NCBI GenBank assembly: GCA_021229015.1 | Contig: CM037790.1 | Coordinates: 52,088,997-52,152,996 of the forward strand | Length of the DNA stretch: 64,000 nt | Reading direction: 5' to 3' | Source: Solen grandis | Lineage: Eukaryota; Mollusca; Bivalvia; Adapedonta; Solenidae | Part shown: positions 21,037 through 32,263 of the stretch, piece by piece | Layout: each line of letters begins with the position of its first letter | How positions within the stretch are numbered: position 1 is the first letter of the stretch | Notes under the pieces: model-generated | What the model was told of the DNA's origin: nothing | The model's database searches: none | What the model saw: only the letters and a program-made list of their open reading frames with translations | Position numbers and translations under genes: made by a program

Positions 21037-22361
21037 CTTCATAATGTGAGCCAGGACCGTGGCGTCTTTATGTTGGGCGCTGAACAACACCAGTTCCCGA
21101 ACTGCTCAAGGGTAGTATCTCCTTGAAATATGACTTCTCGGCAGCCGCAGGTATCGGGACAAGGAGGGTTGACAAAGGCTTCAGTGTCTTTTGTCACAAT
21201 TGGCACATCTGCTACTGCAATTGGGGATCAAAGCGATGTCCTTGCATTCCTCGCAGACCGTTTGGGCCACGACAAAATTGGGCACGTGTCTAGGCTGGCC
21301 GCACCACGTCTTGAAACCCCGTTGACATTTGCCCGACTCGTCCGGTGCATACCCTTCGGTGCATTGGGCATGTGTGTCCTGGGTAGCCTCGAAGTCGAAC
21401 ATTTTTAATTTCTTGACGGGCTTCTTGGACTCTTTCGGGAACACGAAACACCTATGTTCCCCCTGGACCCAGGACTTGCAGCACTTGCACATCCATTCCC
21501 CGCAGTCGTGAAGTTCCGCCGGCCGCTTAAACCGGTTGATGACCTTCTTGCAAGTGGTACAGCACCAAAATTCGTCGCACTGAGACAGAGTGACGTCCCC
21601 TTTGTTCCCGTTCTTTTTCGTTTTCTGAACGAGATGTCTGTCAAAACATTCTTGGGACCGGCAAACCATATGACAAGATTTACAGGACATCGTGGTATCG
21701 GTTTCCGGACAGGTCTGACTTTTGCACGTCAGGCATGTCGTTTCGCAACGGTGTTCCGTATTGTGGTCGTACTGCTTAAAGCACCGCTCGCAGAAATACC
21801 TGGCCGAAAAGAAGCCAGTGATATTCGTGATACTGTGAAAGTGGCTGACCCCTTCGTGATCGACCAAGTATAAATATATGAGGGGCCAATCTTCGTGCTC
21901 GTTGTCGGGCACACGGATAAATTTATTACCCAAGGACGCCGCCACTACAGCGATTCGAACATTGAGCGCATTTTCGAAAGCGATAAGGTCGTTGAGAGAC
22001 CCGGGTCGGTCCGTGGGCACGCCGGTTTTCTGACACAGGAGGAGGGCCAGTTGTTTCTGTTCTTGGCGATTTTTCTCCTTAATTTTCTTGAATGCTAATC
22101 TAGAGATTTGGCTGTGTTCCACGAGGATCTCCGGGTTGGTCAGGGATTTATTGGCGCGTTTAACTTGTTTCCACGTGTTGTCCGGAACCAGACAGGCTTT
22201 TGCAAAACATACGCCGATCGCTCTCACCATACATAATTGGTCATTAACTATTTGGACCATCGAGGATTTCTTGTGTATGCTGTTGTCTGGTCCGTTGACT
22301 TTGGTGACGCGAACGCGCGGACCTCCTGCCCCTTGTGGAATGTGCAACGCCCCGACCATCA
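21037..22361 (-). pseudogene. pPolB exon: Cys-rich region and exonuclease motif I
   Basis: The acceptor TTATTTCAG at 22362 leads into GALHIPQGAGGPRVRVTKV. A long stretch with many C-x2-C pairs follows (RYFCERCFKQYDHN, CCTTCKK, WMCKCCKSW), then KKLKMFDFEAT, the D-x-E of 3'-5' exonuclease motif I. The main frame ends at 21181 because of a one-base shift near 21190. Further conserved sequence (FVNPPCPDTCGCREV, then FSAQHKDATVLAH) continues in other frames to the donor ATGAAG|GTAATG at 21036. The zinc-binding pairs look intact. Confidence 0.7.
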
Positions 22362-22463
22362 CTGAAATAAGAAAACAATATATTAAATAAAATATTAAAC
22401 ACAATATTTCCTAGGTACGTGATATCTTTAGATCGAATGGTATATCCAACAGTGGATACAGTA

Positions 22464-25400
22464 TAGGGGTGCAACGATTCATCGAAGTTCGATTCGATTC
22501 GATTTTTTTTGGCTCGATGCGATTACGATTCTGTTTGCCGAAATTTCGATGCGATGCGCCTATGTACCGTAGTTCGACTCGAGTCGGGTTCAGTTTTAGC
22601 CCAAACCTATTTTGTCCAATCAGCGTTCCGATAATAATTCAGTGCAGCGTATCCGTTACTAAGCAATATCAGTCATGGCGGACAATTTGGATTTATGTGA
22701 TCCACCGGCTGCGTTAAAGTCTCCCGTTTGGGAACACTTTGCATTTAAAAAGAAAGAGGGAATAATTGACAAAACAAACACAATTTGCAGACTTTGTAGC
22801 GCAAGTATTAATCACAAAGCTGGCACCACTACAAATATGATCGCGCATTTAAAGCGCAAGCATAACATAACAGTCGAGTCATCACACAAAAAAGAAAAGA
22901 CGAAGCCGCCCTTTCATCGACATCGACTGGTCAGTTACGTCTCCATGATGTATTTGCGATGAAAAACAAGTATGCAAGGTCTTCAGACCGTCATGAGACT
23001 ATAACTAAATCTATCGGCACATTCATAGCAAAGGACATGCGTCCGTATTCCATCGTGGAAAATGTCGGGTTCAAAAAAACGGTTGCTGTCTTAGACCCAA
23101 GATATGACATTCCATCTAGAACACACTTTGCAGAAAAAGTAATTCCTGCCTTGTATGAAGAGACAAAAGCAACATTAACTGCCAATCTTAGCAAAGCACC
23201 ATTCATTGCTCTTACTACAGACTCTTGGACATCAAGGGCAACAATGAGTTTTAATACCATAACAGCCCATATGATTGATGAAGATTGGGAAATAAATAAT
23301 TATGTCCTTGAAACTACACGCATGGAAGATGCCCACACTGCTGAGAATATTTCCAACTTCCTCACAAGTTCCATTTCCAAATGGAACCTGCAGAAAAATG
23401 GACTTCTGCCCTCAGTTACAACAGACAATGCATCAAACATTGTCAATGCTGCCAGGCTAGCTAAGTTAACTCATGTTGGATGTTTTGCCCATACATTAAA
23501 TCTTGCCAGTAAGAAAGGTCTCCGTGTGCCCCAAATGGACAGGCTACTTGGCAGAATAAGAAGAGTAGTCAGCTTTTTTCATAGAAGCACAACAGCAGCA
23601 GCTGTTCTTAGAAATAAACAGACTCTTTTGTCCCTACCCAGTCACAAATTGATAAATGATGTACAGACGCGATGGAATTCAAGTTATGATATGATTGAAA
23701 GATACCTGGAACAACAGCCTGCTATAGAAGCTGCACTTCTTACCAAGGACATTAAAAAAAATGCCAAGGATGTACATGTACTGTCTGATGATGATGTCGC
23801 TTCTGCGGAATATGCCATGACAGTGTTTGGTCCTTTGAAGATTATAACGACAGTGATATCAGATTCCAAGTCGCCAACTCTTTCTATGATACATCCATTG
23901 AAAGAGAAGTTGCTTAGAGATCAACAGACCAAAGACAGTGACAGCCCTCTTATCAAAGCTGTAAAGGCTGCTGTGACCACAGATCTTAAGCCAAGGTTAA
24001 TTTTTTCTTCATTAATTCTAAAGATAAGTTCAAATATTTCTCTTTTTCCAAACAAAAAATAAATGAACAATATACTACAGAGATTGAACTTGTAATTTGA
24101 TAATAAAGCCTTAGTATAGTATAGAAATATTAAAATTGTTTCAATGGCAAAAAGTACAAGCTGTGTCTCTGGGTCCTAAATTGTTAAAATACTAGTATTT
24201 GATTTTCATGTTTGTTTTTAGAAAAGAATAAATTATGCTAAAATTAAGAAAAAATAAAATAAGAAATTCATTATATTAGAGAACTATGTGAAAGTAGGAT
24301 TAATCCATACATCCAAGCTATATTTTACTTCTGAAGTTCTGAAGAATTTTATCAGCTTAAAATAAAGTAGAATGCTCAAATTGGGTTTATAGGATTTAAG
24401 AATTTTTTGGTATATTTTCTTAAAAAGGTTGTCTCATACTTCTTTGGAGAAAAATATAGGCATTAAAGAGCTAATATAAGGGATATTTGTAGAGTAATTT
24501 GATAAATTAACAAACACTAATTGCAATCTTTCATTTTTATTTTTCAGATACACAGATCCAGAAGTTCTTTGCATTCTTCATGAAAGTTCCTTCCTCGACC
24601 CCAGATTTAAGACGATGCCATACCTGTCAACTGATGAGAGGAGTAACCTGTTTACATCATTGACTCAAAAAGCCATCGAAATAAACAAAAAGACCAGTCA
24701 ATGTATGACAAAGGTACTATACTCTCACTACATTTTTTTAATATCCACATTTTAATCCTCATATTATAATTATGTAATTATTAAAAAAAATAATGCAAGA
24801 TAATGAATATGAATTGAATGATAAAACCAATCTTTAGTTAAATTTTACATAACTGATTTTATCTGAGTATTTACTTTTTAAATCATTAGACAGCCTGTGT
24901 GATATCTTGTGACATCACTGCTTTTGCTATTTTAGAAAAAATATCAATCACTTCTCTGTCATTTTGTCTGTTCTCCTGCTTATCTGCCACATCTATTTGG
25001 TCATATTTTTTATTCAACTAAATTCAATGGATGTTTAACTTGTTTCTTTGCAGGTAAAGCTTGAGAAACCCGACCAAACTTCAGCCAACCCATCTCTGCC
25101 AGTTGCACCACATCTAGAGTTGACTGAGCCATCTACTTCTGCAGAGACACCTTCTTCAGAGTCTGAGATACCTGTGGAAGAGCCTCCCAAGAAAAAGTCC
25201 AAGTCTGCATTAGAAGATCTCTTTGGGGATGTTTTTGTAACAAAAGTGGAACCTGGACAGTCAGTTGAAAACAGAGTTGACAACGAACTATTAGCTTATA
25301 AGTCTGAAAATCCAATGCCCCTAAATACAAGCCCATTGGAATGGTGGAAACTAAATGAAATGAACTATCCATTATTAAGCAAACTTGCCAAAATGTATCA

Positions 25401-26108
25401 CAGCATCCCAGCAACATCAGTTGCCAGTGAACGAGTCTTTTCGACAGCTGGGGATGTAGTTACAGCTCAGAGATCATGTTTAAACCCAGAACAAGTTGAT
25501 ATTTAATCTTTCTTAAGAAAAACTTAGTTTTGTGAAAAAAAGGGGCATGTAACTAGTCAAATTACCAGAGACTGAGATATATACTCATTTAACCAATGTC
25601 TTAATGAACATTTACTGCTATTTTGATTTAAATGAAAGATTTTTAATACATGTAGGTCATTCATTTGCATTTTGGCTTTATTTTGTTCCCTGCTTCTGAC
25701 ATTCTGGCAGTAGCTGGGAACCACATAAAGTCATAATGCAAAATGATTACCATAATATTAGAGAAAAAGTCACTAACACTAAGTAAGTTAGTACTATAAC
25801 TTTTTGAATGCAAAAAAAGTTTCCATTCATTATCATTGGTTTTAGCAGTGACTGTTCTATGAAGTACATGGTCAGACACTATGTTCTAGTCAACACTTAC
25901 AGTATATTATGTTAAGTATTTCAAATGTGTTCAAGTAAAATGTTCATATTCTGTTCAATAAAAAAAAGACAAAAGAGTCTAGTCAAAAATCTGATAGAAG
26001 TTGTACTTTATCAAATATATAAAAAAAATCGAATCTAAAAATCGAAAATCGAAGAATTTTAAATCGAATCGAATCGAATCGTCAGAAACCTGCATCGTTG
26101 CACCCCTA
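22464..26108 (+). mobile_element. hAT transposon with 8-bp target duplication
   Basis: Terminal inverted repeats TAGGGGTGCAACGAT / ATCGTTGCACCCCTA are perfect over 15 bp. The flanks are the 8-bp duplication ATACAGTA (22456-22463 and 26109-26116), diagnostic of hAT. Subterminal zones on both sides repeat CGAATCGAATC-like words. The element encodes a BED-finger/hAT transposase on the plus strand, antisense to the Polinton polymerase whose intron it occupies. A clean duplication suggests a fairly recent insertion. Confidence 0.92.
22675..25506 (+). pseudogene. ZBED-like hAT transposase, three exons, frame-broken
   Basis: Exon 1 (22675 to 23995) opens with a BED zinc finger (WEHFAFKK ... CRLCSASI ... 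MIAHLKRKH). The RNase H-like core follows with ALTTDSWTS, TTDNASN and HVGCFAHTLNLA. A one-base shift near 22920 separates finger and core. Exons 2 (24548-24713, containing SSFLDPRFK) and 3 (25054-25506) follow, bounded by TTTTTCAG, AAG|GTACTA and TTTGCAG. Exon 3 ends with the hAT dimerisation motif YHSIPATSVASERVFSTAGD and a TAA slightly before the usual end. Family members excise and insert the element. The frameshift makes this copy non-autonomous unless spliced around. Confidence 0.8.
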
Positions 26109-26173
26109 ATACAGTATGTATTTAAGAATGATATATATACCCTTTATACATAATTGTCGAACTATTTCATTAC

Positions 26174-27161
26174 CTTGAAACGAGTCGTTCACGGCCAAGT
26201 TTTCTTCGCTTTGCAGGACGTTTTCGATCTTGGACAAGATCTTCTCCACGTTTACGTCCCCCGCCGCCATCAGAGGGACAACCACGGCGTGATTGAGGGC
26301 GTCGTGACGCAGTACGACTGTCAACAGATCGTTGTCGTTGATGTCATCCCGGGCTTTGGTTAACAGATCCTCGAAAAGGCGACGCAGTTGTCTTAAATCT
26401 GTCAATCGTCTCCCTTGCCATTAATCGTTAAATCTGACCTTATAAGTTTTTTCGACAGCGGTAGCCCTGGCGAACCGGTGCGTCCCTGTCAGTTCTATCC
26501 TGTATGGTTCTTCGGTGCCGCCTTCCTGCATTGAACTGTCAGCACCAGGTCCTTCCATCGATCGTAGACTTGCCGTGATCAGTCTCCATCGAGTCGTCAC
26601 GCAATCGTGGTGGTCCTGGTAACGGCGAAGGAAGGGGATGGGTCTCTAGGTGTGTCCGGTAGGCTTGGTATCCGGAAAACCGGACCCGACATCGGGAACA
26701 GTAAAACGTTTTACCAGCCCTGTCAACAATGAGGGAACTGACTTAAAAATATTAATAAATAAATTGTCAAAAGTAATAATCTATAGAATTCCTGTATTCC
26801 ATTATGTAAAATACTGTTCACGTGTTCTTACCTAAACTCGCCGTCTTTCAGGCAAGTTAAGGACGCCGCAGCCATTTCTTCATGTTCAATCACGGCCCTT
26901 TCAAACCCGGGGAGACCAAGGTTCGAACTCATCTGAATCTGTAGATTCGTTTGGTTCGGGGAATTTTAGGATGTCCAAAAGGGTATCGGCTTCCTCCTCA
27001 GTCCATTCCGGTACAGGTGGTCCCGGACGTCTCAAAACATCTTCGTACAACAGTTGTTGCGTAACCTCTACGATATAAGGATGTTTACCCATGCCGAGAG
27101 CGGTAAAAAATTCATGAAACTCCTGGGCCGTGACGTCTTCGGCTACCATAGCCACATCTGA
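26174..27161 (-). pseudogene. pPolB N-terminal exons: acidic module, zinc finger, PolB N-domain
   Basis: Exon 27161-26832 (acceptor TTTATCAG) encodes an acidic helical module with EEADTLLDILKFPEP, then shifts frame near 26905. Exon 26719-26174 encodes one C2H2 finger (FYCSRCRVRFSGYQAYRTHLETH), shifts frame, then continues with a domain containing VVLRHDALNHAVVVPL and KIENVLQSEENL. That last domain also appears at 50.9 kb and is typical of the region just before the exonuclease domain of Polinton polymerases. A TAA at 26423-26421 interrupts it. The donor GTAATG at 26173 opens the hAT-carrying intron. Confidence 0.65.
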
Positions 27162-27469
27162 TAAAATAATGTATAGTATCGTTTTTATATATAGTTTTCA
27201 ATCTTTTGATAAATGACATCAAAATTTATTAACAACTCTGTAAAAAAAAAACAACGTGAATACTAGATTATGTCCCTTTCATTACAACTCCTTTTTATAT
27301 AGATCTAATTTATGGTGATTCTGTTGAATGAAGTGATCAACTTTATTAATGGTCAAATGACCGGATATATTACTCTTGACTTGAACTCAGGAAATCTTAA
27401 AACTGACCAGCGATTTATAACTTTTCGCATCAATGTATATCACATTTTTACATCGAGAAGACAACAACA
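27162..27469. promoter_or_regulatory. Divergent intergenic region, possible shared promoter
   Basis: This 300-bp AT-rich stretch separates the start of the small plus-strand gene from the first recognisable pPolB exon on the minus strand. The pPolB exon has a splice acceptor, so its transcription start lies further upstream and may run through this region. I see no convincing TATA box here. Confidence 0.25.
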
Positions 27470-30400
27470 ATGGCTTCTGGAGTAAGGTTTTTTGTTTGTT
27501 TTTTAGCACTAATCTTCTATATTTTTCATAAAGATGATTTGATATATTGACTAAATGAATTTAATACTACTAACCAGGATTTTATTATAAACAAGTGTCG
27601 TATGTTGTTATGTTTACAAAATACCAGCAAATCCCCCATTGTAATTGATGAAAAGACACCAATTAAACCCCAAAAATTGTTTCAGGTAAGTGTTATATTA
27701 CTAAGCTTTTTTGACAATTCATTATATATACAAATACACATCTCTACGTCATTACTTTAAGGCACACCTGCTATTTTAGTCAGGATTAAATTTGATTTAA
27801 ATTTATATTAAAATTGTATCAATTATATGTTTAATCATTCATTCAGGGTGTTTTTATCAACCTCAGCCTGCATTATATTAAGAAGAAAAAATATGAGACA
27901 AGAGGCCCAAGGGCCATAAACGCTCACCAGTAAATCAGCATATTCAAGGTGATTTTTTCTATAAGGAAATCAAATGACAAACCAGAGATCAACTTCATTT
28001 TAGCAATCATGGCAGACATTCATGAAATCAATCCTGACCACTAATTTCATGAAAGTAAAATTCTGAAATTTATTAATTGAAGATAATATAATATATTGTA
28101 TTATCAGTTGCAGTTACACGATGTGAATGGTGTTCGAAAAATAAACTAGCAGAATTTATCATGATAGTTTGAAAGACACAGGGCTTTTTGTATGGGAAGA
28201 AAATGAAAGCAGTTCATTAAAATGGTTGATTTAACTTTTACATAACATGATTAAACTTTTAAATAACAATCTAACAAAATATTTCGAAAATTCTTTAATA
28301 TCGTTTCAGATTCCTTTTATTTACAAGTTGTCAAAAGAGAAAGTAAATCCGAGAAAACTGATGACATTTAGAAATGCAAAGCTTTTTTGGTTATTAATTT
28401 TATTTACATGGTCAGAGAAACTACTGAAAGTACTAAAAGTACTCTCCAAATTACCTACAGTGTGTCTTTTTAGTTTTTATCCACAAAACAATACATCTCA
28501 ACATTAAAATATTTTCGTAACAAAATCGGCAATTTGCGTACGTGACATCGCCATGGCAGAATTTTATGCAAAATAGAAAAAGTGGGAAAATTGAAACAAG
28601 AGGGCCAAGATGGCCCTGTGTCGCTCACCTGAGTAAGATGGCTGTGTTAGGCATAATGACAAAAAATCTAGCATCTAAAAGTGTTTTTCTAACATTTGAT
28701 TAAGTGACCTACATATTGATCCTACCTGAATTTGCACTCAACTGGGAATTCATGCAGTCATCATTCATTAATTTAAAAACTGGGACAAAAATGTAGGCCT
28801 CTAAAGTGTTCACAAGGTTTTTCTTAGATTTGAACTGGTGACCTAGTTTTTGACCTCATGTGACTCATTTTCAAACTCATCCAATATATCAATTAGACAA
28901 ACATCCTGACCAAATCTATTGACGATTGGGCTAAAACTGTGGCCTCTAGAGAGTTCACAAGGTTTTTCTTAGATTTGACCGGTGACCTAGTTTTTGACCC
29001 CATACCCAATTTAAAGTTAACTGTAGAGTGTTCACAAGGTTTTTCTAAGATTTGACCTGGTGACCTAGTTTCTGACCCCACATGACCCCCCACATGACCC
29101 AATTTCGAACTCATCCGAGATATCATATAGACAAACATCCTGACCAAGATTCATGAAGATTGAGCCATAACTGTGGCCTGAAGAGTGTTCACAAGGTTTT
29201 TCTAAGATTTGACCTGGTGACCTAGTTTATGACCCCACCTTACCCATTTTCAAACTCATCCAAGATATCATATAGACAAACATCCTGACCATGTTTCATG
29301 AAGATTGGGCCTAACTGTGGCCTGTAGAGTGTTCACAAGGTTTTTCTAAGATTTGAACTGGTGACCTAGTTTTTGACCCCACATGACCCAATTTCGAACT
29401 CATCCGAGATATCATGTAGACAAACATCCTGACCAAGTTTCATAAGATTGGACTGTGGCCTCTAGAGTGTTCACAAGCAATTGTTGACGACGGACGACTG
29501 ACACGCACGACGGACAAAAGGCGATACAAAAGCTCACCCGAGCACAAGTCTCAGTGAGCTAAAAAAGTTAAACAGAAAAGGGCCATTTCAGATTTTTCCT
29601 CTCTTTTTATTTCTCTTTAATTACCATGGGCGATTACCAGATACATGGAGAAAAACAAAGCATCAAATTGAGAAGGAGAAGTAGATGTTAAAATGACAGC
29701 AGAGAAAGCCAAAAATGCGGATCATTTAACGGGCTTTTATTTTATTTTTTTATTCTTTTTTATTGGTGGGAGGGGGGGGCATTTTCACCTACAGTTGAGG
29801 AAAAATATATACTTTACGGATGGGAATAGGGCCAAATTTCGGCCCCAAATTGGCCTTTGCACAGAAGAAGAATTTTGATGTTTTCTATATAGAGTATATA
29901 AGGGAATTAGCCAACCCCCTAGGGACCTCATTTTTTTTAGGAATTAACTTTATTTTAGCCATATTGGTATACATTCATGAGGTAACCATTTGGGCCAAAG
30001 GAAATTAAATTCTCACAGCTGGCTTCATAAAAAAAATATTTTGATGTTTTCTATATAGAATATATAAGGAAATTAGCCAACCCCCTAAGGGCCTCATTTT
30101 TCAAGGGATCAACTTTATTTTAGCAATTATGGTAGACATTCATGAGGTGACTATTTGTGCCAAAGGAAAATAAATTCTGACCATCTGTTTCAGAGGAGAT
30201 GATTTTCAAAGTTTTCAACTATTTTTTCTATTTGTTGCCATGGCAACCAGAGTTCTTCATGGATCAACTTTATTTGAGCAATTTTTGTAGAGGCCCACCC
30301 AAGGATCATACATGACAATTTTTATCATATTCTGTCAATCAGTTTCAGAGGAGATGATTTTCAAAGTTTTCAACTATTTTTTCTATTTGTTGCCATGGCA

Positions 30401-31153
30401 ACCAGAGTTCTTCATGGATCAACTTTATTTGAGCAATTTTTGTAGAGGCCCACCCAAGGATCATACATGCCAAGTTTTATCAAATTCTGTCAGCGGTTTC
30501 AGAGGAGATGTCTTTTAAAGCAAATTGTTGACGACGGACGACGACGGGTGATCCCAATAGCTCACCCTGAGCACTTCGTGCTCTGGTGAGCTAAAAAAAA
30601 AAAAAAACCAATATTTCAACGACTGAGTGCATGTGTTGTTTTTGTTTTTGTAGTCTTCAACGCCTAAAGATGACATTGTAGACAATGTAGAGGAATGGGA
30701 AATGTCAAGTATACAATATGAATGTGAAGTAAAGTTGATTTATATACTTGTGTCATAATGCCGATAGTATGATTTATTGTATTTTCTTAACTTTTTTCAT
30801 GTAATTAACTTATTTCAGGAAATTTATGTGTTGTGTCATAATTTCGATAAAATGACTGATTTACGCAGTTATCTCAACTATTAACATTTACATAATTAAA
30901 TTAAAAATAATGTATTTAAAATAATGTATTTAGTTCAATCTTTTTATTTATTTCTTTTTATATCACATCTTCCAAAAAACAATGCTTCGTTAAACTATTT
31001 CTTTCTAGTGTTAATACAATTACATAAAAATAAGTAAAAAAACAAATCTTTATATAAAGATATACATGTATGTTTTAGGAGGAATTAAAACATCTTGTCG
31101 AGCAGATGGAACAAATTATCAAAAAAGCCAAGGTCATTTTGAATGCGAAATAG
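27470..31153 (+). CDS. Four-exon small coiled-coil protein divergent from pPolB
   Basis: Exons 27470-27481 (ATG, four codons, donor GTAAGG), 27578-27685 (acceptor AACCAG, donor CAG|GTAAGT), 30654-30728 (acceptor TTTTGTAG, donor GAA|GTAAAG) and 31079-31153 (acceptor GTTTTAG, stop TAG). All junctions are phase 0 and all exons are open, giving 89 codons. The last exon (EELKHLVEQMEQIIKKAKVI) looks like a short coiled coil; the third is acidic. No known domain. It starts about 300 bp from the pPolB N-terminal exons and points away from them. A similar ATG-GCT-TC start followed by GTAAGT lies divergent from the second Polinton locus at 34755. The 3-kb third intron holds hairpin-ended repeats. Confidence 0.5.
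28596..29561 (+). mobile_element. Hairpin-ended non-autonomous repeat, nested copy 4
   Basis: Starts ACAAGAGGGCCAAGATGGCCCT (hairpin) ... CGCTCACCTGAG and ends GCTCACCCGAGCACAAGTCTCAGTGAGCTA. The inside is a tandem array of roughly 145-160 bp units marked by GTTCACAAGGTTTTTCT (28810, 28953, 29028, 29187, 29330). The short 75-bp interval shows one unit with an internal deletion. Confidence 0.6.
29600..29860 (+). other. Interior of repeat copy 3
   Basis: T-rich and G-rich low-complexity sequence (poly-T near 29745, G9 at 29771). Short frames here are not credible genes. Confidence 0.4.
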
Positions 31154-31839
31154 ACTGCAGCGATTATTCAATAATGGGGCAGAAGTGAAACAACACTGCA
31201 AATAACACATTTCCCCGTCTTTTGTGGAGCGACCCGTTTCAACAACTAATGTGTATCATAATGTTATAATCTCATATTAATTACGTGCATAAAAAATAAA
31301 AATCCCTAATACATTGTTTTGTACCTTTTATTTTATGTCCTGTTCAGCCAGTGACATACTATATATTATTGCAGAATACACATACAAGTACTCTGTATTG
31401 AACATTTCCGTTCTAGCGGTATAAGTCCTCAGATCATTTCCCGTTTGAAGAAAAGTAAAGTGGGGCGTTCTTAAGGCTACTTTAAACGTAAACGAGTGTA
31501 CATCTTTGGATAGTAACAATCGTTACATTTATGTAAAAACTATTTTTCTAACAAAATAAAATCTATAGACAGTGCGTTTCATGATGGATATCGCTGCCTT
31601 TCACCGTGTTATATGTACAAACCGTTATCTAAATGATGATTACATACATTAATAGAAATTAAATCAAACATACTAGTATCATATATTAAAGCTAACATAC
31701 GGATAAAATATATGACCGACTATTCAGTCATTGATACGTTATCGAAACAATTGGAGGGAACCAACATCAGAAGTCAAGTATTCTTCTTCAGTGTATATTA
31801 GTAGTTCATATAAGATAATATATATAAAAAAACACTTAC
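31154..31839. other. Noncoding, AT-rich
   Basis: Lies between the 3' end of the small plus-strand gene and the minus-strand promoter at 31.94 kb. An AATAAA-like AAAAATAAAAATCCC stretch at about 31291 could serve as a poly(A) signal for the plus-strand gene. A minus-strand frame at 31519-31328 is short and unsupported. Confidence 0.35.
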
Positions 31840-31947
31840 CTGTAATATATGTTAAATTCACACACAAACGTGAACTCGGAAATAACGTAGTCTTTTGACA
31901 GTAAAAAAAGTCAGTGACGCTGCTGACGGGCTCGCTGTCTTTTATAG
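31840..31947 (-). promoter_or_regulatory. TATA-box promoter and untranslated first exon
   Basis: Read on the minus strand, a canonical TATAAAAG box at 31947-31940 is followed by about 100 bases ending in a strong donor, TTACAG|GTAAGTG (31839). This looks like a core promoter with a short first exon driving minus-strand transcription toward the Polinton polymerase. The target gene is inferred from orientation only. An open frame through this exon begins at TTG within the TATA box and is not a real start. Confidence 0.45.
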
Positions 31948-31960
31948 CCAACTGGACGTT

Positions 31961-32098
31961 CTCAAGTGGCGTCAGTACTTAACTCGAGTATTCGATCTCG
32001 AAATAAACGTCATTCTCGAGTGACGTCGTTCCGCTAAAGTGACGCCTCATTGGTTCGTTTGAAATAACCGTCGTTCTAAAGTGGCGTCGGTACTCGAC
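31961..32098 (-). promoter_or_regulatory. Short direct repeats upstream of the TATA box
   Basis: The word (T)AAAGTGGCGTCGGTACT and relatives recur at 31962-31980, 32034-32046 and 32076-32094. GAAATAA(A/C)CGTC(A/G)TT occurs at about 31999 and 32060. The spacing of about 60 bp and the position just upstream of a TATA box suggest a proximal enhancer. Part of a Polinton terminal repeat is an alternative, since a scaffold gap follows immediately. Confidence 0.35.
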
Positions 32099-32163
32099 CC
32101 CCCTACACAAAGCGTAACTCAACGTCGCGTGACCACTTAACGTATGACGCATCGCCGCGTGAC

Positions 32164-32263
32164 NNNNNNNNNNNNNNNNNNNNNNNNNNNNNNNNNNNNN
32201 NNNNNNNNNNNNNNNNNNNNNNNNNNNNNNNNNNNNNNNNNNNNNNNNNNNNNNNNNNNNNNN
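32164..32263. other. Assembly gap (100 N)
   Basis: Exactly 100 N, the conventional size for a gap of unknown length. It truncates the second Polinton polymerase locus just after its fifth zinc finger. Confidence 0.98.

Larger units (their letters stand above)
14938..27161 (-). mobile_element. Polinton/Maverick element (incomplete)
   Basis: The region carries three Polinton hallmark genes on one strand: a retrovirus-like integrase, an FtsK/HerA-type packaging ATPase and a protein-primed family B DNA polymerase. Small helical proteins lie between them. Two small genes and the integrase are packed with 4-16 base overlaps. Major and minor capsid genes and the protease are not seen, nor are terminal inverted repeats or a 6-bp target duplication. 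The copy is therefore truncated, or capsid genes lay beyond the recognisable part. Integrase and ATPase are open while the polymerase is broken. Limits are those of recognisable coding, not true ends. Confidence 0.8.
17804..27161 (-). pseudogene. Protein-primed DNA polymerase B (pPolB), intron-containing and broken
   Basis: At least eight exons were placed by homology pattern and splice sites: 27161-26832, 26719-26174, 22361-21037, 20901-20397, 20278-19893, 19781-19451, 19345-18779, 18678-18332 and 18200-17804. Donors include GTAAGT at 19892 and GTAATG at 21036; one is GC (GCAAGT at 20396). Breaks: frameshifts near 26905, 26560, 21190, 21110, 20690 and 18015, TAA at 26423-26421, TAG at 18617-18615, and loss of one Asp codon in motif C. 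It would have replicated the Polinton by protein priming. A 3.6-kb hAT element lies in the 22362-26173 intron. This copy cannot make an active polymerase. Confidence 0.8.
27898..30593 (+). mobile_element. Hairpin-ended non-autonomous repeat, copy 3 (hosts a nested copy)
   Basis: Starts ACAAGAGGCCCAAGGGCC ... CGCTCACC and ends GCTCACCCTGAGCACTTCGTGCTCTGGTGAGCTA, then an A run. The interior carries the family phrases (GTTGCCATGGCAACCAGAGTTCTTCATGG, twice, about 140 bp apart). A second complete copy sits at 28596-29561. It may be a single host copy with a nested insertion or two adjoining copies. Confidence 0.55.

Noticed and set aside
14938..27161. Polinton capsid or protease genes
   Set aside because: I looked for jelly-roll capsid and Ulp1-like protease motifs on both strands between 14.6 and 35 kb and saw none.
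31739..31951. 70-codon minus-strand frame
   Set aside because: It begins at TTG inside a TATA box and runs past a strong splice donor; better read as promoter plus leader exon.
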